A DNA stretch of 15,276 bases, from NCBI GenBank assembly GCA_047639575.1, contig JBLIOB010000086.1:1-15276 (forward strand), in the 5' to 3' direction. Source of the DNA: JBLIOB01 sp047639575. Lineage in GTDB: Bacteria; Bacteroidota; Bacteroidia; Flavobacteriales_D; Parvicellaceae. Below, piece by piece: positions 14,458 through 15,276 of this stretch (positions are counted from its first letter, which is position 1; each line of letters begins with the position of its first letter). Below the pieces are notes generated by a model. That model searched no databases and was not told the origin of the DNA. It was given only the letters and a program-made list of their open reading frames with translations. The translations under genes were made by a program, and so were the position numbers.

Positions 14458-14601
14458 AAAGCTCCAGCGCAAGTAAAGTTAATTGACTTTAATTAGTTGC
14501 ACTTTCAATTATTCTTGTTTTTTTTAAACCTCAGTAATTCGATCGCTGAAACGTAAAATTGCAGCGTCCGAGACCTTCGATCTATTTCCTTCAATATTGG
14601 C
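14458..14601. other. Convergent intergenic spacer
   Basis: AT-rich sequence between the glycosidase and the lipoprotein at 14602. A 5-bp stem AAAGT/ACTTT (about 14476-14491) and a separate T8 run near 14517-14524 are present. They are too far apart for a convincing intrinsic terminator. Confidence 0.35.
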
Positions 14602-15189
14602 TTAACTATTTAGCTCTAGAGAATAGTCTACGGCAATTTTGTCTTTTGGGTCTAGAAAAGAAGGTCTTTTACCTGAAATTGATTGGTAAAAGATCATTTT
14701 ATATAAAGTTGACCCATTGCCCGTCATTTCTTGAAATAAGTCTTGAATTTTGTTGCTGTTTATAATCTCAATTACTGGAATATTATCACCTGCCCAGGTA
14801 GGGTGTAAAATTGCTTCAACTCCATCGTCCTTATTACAGTTTAAAACAAAACTGGTGTCCGTAAGCCAGTTAATATTTAATATTTCATGATTCTCGCTAA
14901 TTCCGTATAGAGTTGTAAGAATAATCCTTGGTGTTTTAGGTCTACCCATAGAGTTTGAGAATTCAATACCAAAGTGCTGTTCAGAAATCACCTTTTTCCA
15001 TCCAGATTCTTCTTTAATTGCCAATTGCCACAAGCCAAACAACGGTTTAATTGAATCGACCAAAGTTGGAATTATGTCGGATTCTTCAATTTCTTCGTTT
15101 GCAACTGGAGCGTGCACACCAGAATCATTTGTACAAGAAACAATTACACTCAAAACTCCAAAGACGATAAGGATTGATTTAATATTCAT
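14602..15189 (-). CDS. Hypothetical lipoprotein, 195 aa
   Basis: Signal MNIKSILIVFGVLSVIVSC with lipobox IVSC (Cys19) marks an exported lipoprotein. The family is not recognised. After an acidic, disordered linker (about 20-40), the rest shows alternating hydrophobic strands. These include FGLWQLAI (about 51-58), HFGIEFSN, PRIILTTLYGI and TSFVLNC, a pattern compatible with a lipocalin-like small beta-barrel. That is a guess from pattern alone. It converges on the GH106-like gene with 144 bp between. Its upstream edge is cut by the window end at 15276, and no clear promoter is seen in 15190-15276. Confidence 0.7.
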   Translation of the reverse strand: MNIKSILIVFGVLSVIVSCTNDSGVHAPVANEEIEESDIIPTLVDSIKPLFGLWQLAIKEESGWKKVISEQHFGIEFSNSMGRPKTPRIILTTLYGISENHEILNINWLTDTSFVLNCNKDDGVEAILHPTWAGDNIPVIEIINSNKIQDLFQEMTGNGSTLYKMIFYQSISGKRPSFLDPKDKIAVDYSLELNS

Positions 15190-15276
15190 ATTAAACAGAT
15201 TAATAAAAGATGACTTAAGCTATAAATTTAGTTAATCTTGAACTGAATAACTTGGTTTTGCAATTTGATACAGAAC

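Noticed and set aside
14559..14765. 68-codon plus-strand frame between the last two genes
   Set aside because: Mostly antisense to the lipoprotein at 14602-15189, of low-complexity hydrophobic composition, with no promoter seen.

Overview
The window looks like a chromosomal segment of a Bacteroidota bacterium, probably an environmental or marine Cytophagales/Flavobacteriales-type organism. The reasons are low GC, many lipoproteins with LxxC lipoboxes, starts without Shine-Dalgarno sequences, several promoter matches to the phylum's -33 TTTG / -7 TAnnTTTG pattern, and families typical of the phylum (SUMF1-type lipoprotein, DUF4476, an ECF sigma factor followed by a small membrane protein, GH28 and GH106-like enzymes). 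This is inferred from sequence features, not from a database match.

Layout. 1-431 has no gene and holds two near-identical 124/123-bp hairpin-rich repeats. 432-1471 (minus) is a SUMF1/formylglycine-generating-enzyme-like lipoprotein gene split by a frameshift. 1596-1907 (plus) is a DUF1330 protein with a clear intrinsic terminator. 2066-2395 (minus, unknown) and 2494-4341 (plus, secreted CocE/S15-type hydrolase) diverge from a short promoter region. An AI-2E-type transporter (4378-5508) follows the hydrolase, and a cupin (5524-5874, minus) converges on it. 5956-7151 (minus) is a compact three-gene unit: ECF sigma factor, two-TM membrane protein, and a 72-aa protein with an HMA-like pattern. 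7340-7783 (minus) is a SiaC/DUF1987-type phosphoprotein. The divergent region between it and a DUF4476 lipoprotein (8058-8459, plus) is rich in inverted repeats. A secreted GH28 polygalacturonase-like enzyme (8466-9965, minus) diverges from an unrecognised lipoprotein (10107-11063, plus). That lipoprotein converges, with 2 bp between stop codons, on a membrane-anchored pentapeptide-repeat protein (11066-12328, minus). A GH106-like glycosidase lipoprotein (12439-14457, plus) follows a perfect 10-bp inverted repeat. The window ends with a small unknown lipoprotein (14602-15189, minus).

How the genes may work together. There is no single long operon. The clearest functional unit is the sigma-factor trio, whose layout suggests envelope-linked transcriptional control. 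The two glycosidases point to use of pectin- or rhamnose-containing polysaccharides, but no SusC/SusD pair is present, so this is not a canonical polysaccharide utilisation locus. The remaining genes look like envelope and accessory genes. The items most worth a second look are the duplicated hairpin repeats, the SiaC-type gene with its 22/23-bp inverted repeat, the frameshifted SUMF1 gene, the sigma trio, and the 10107 lipoprotein.
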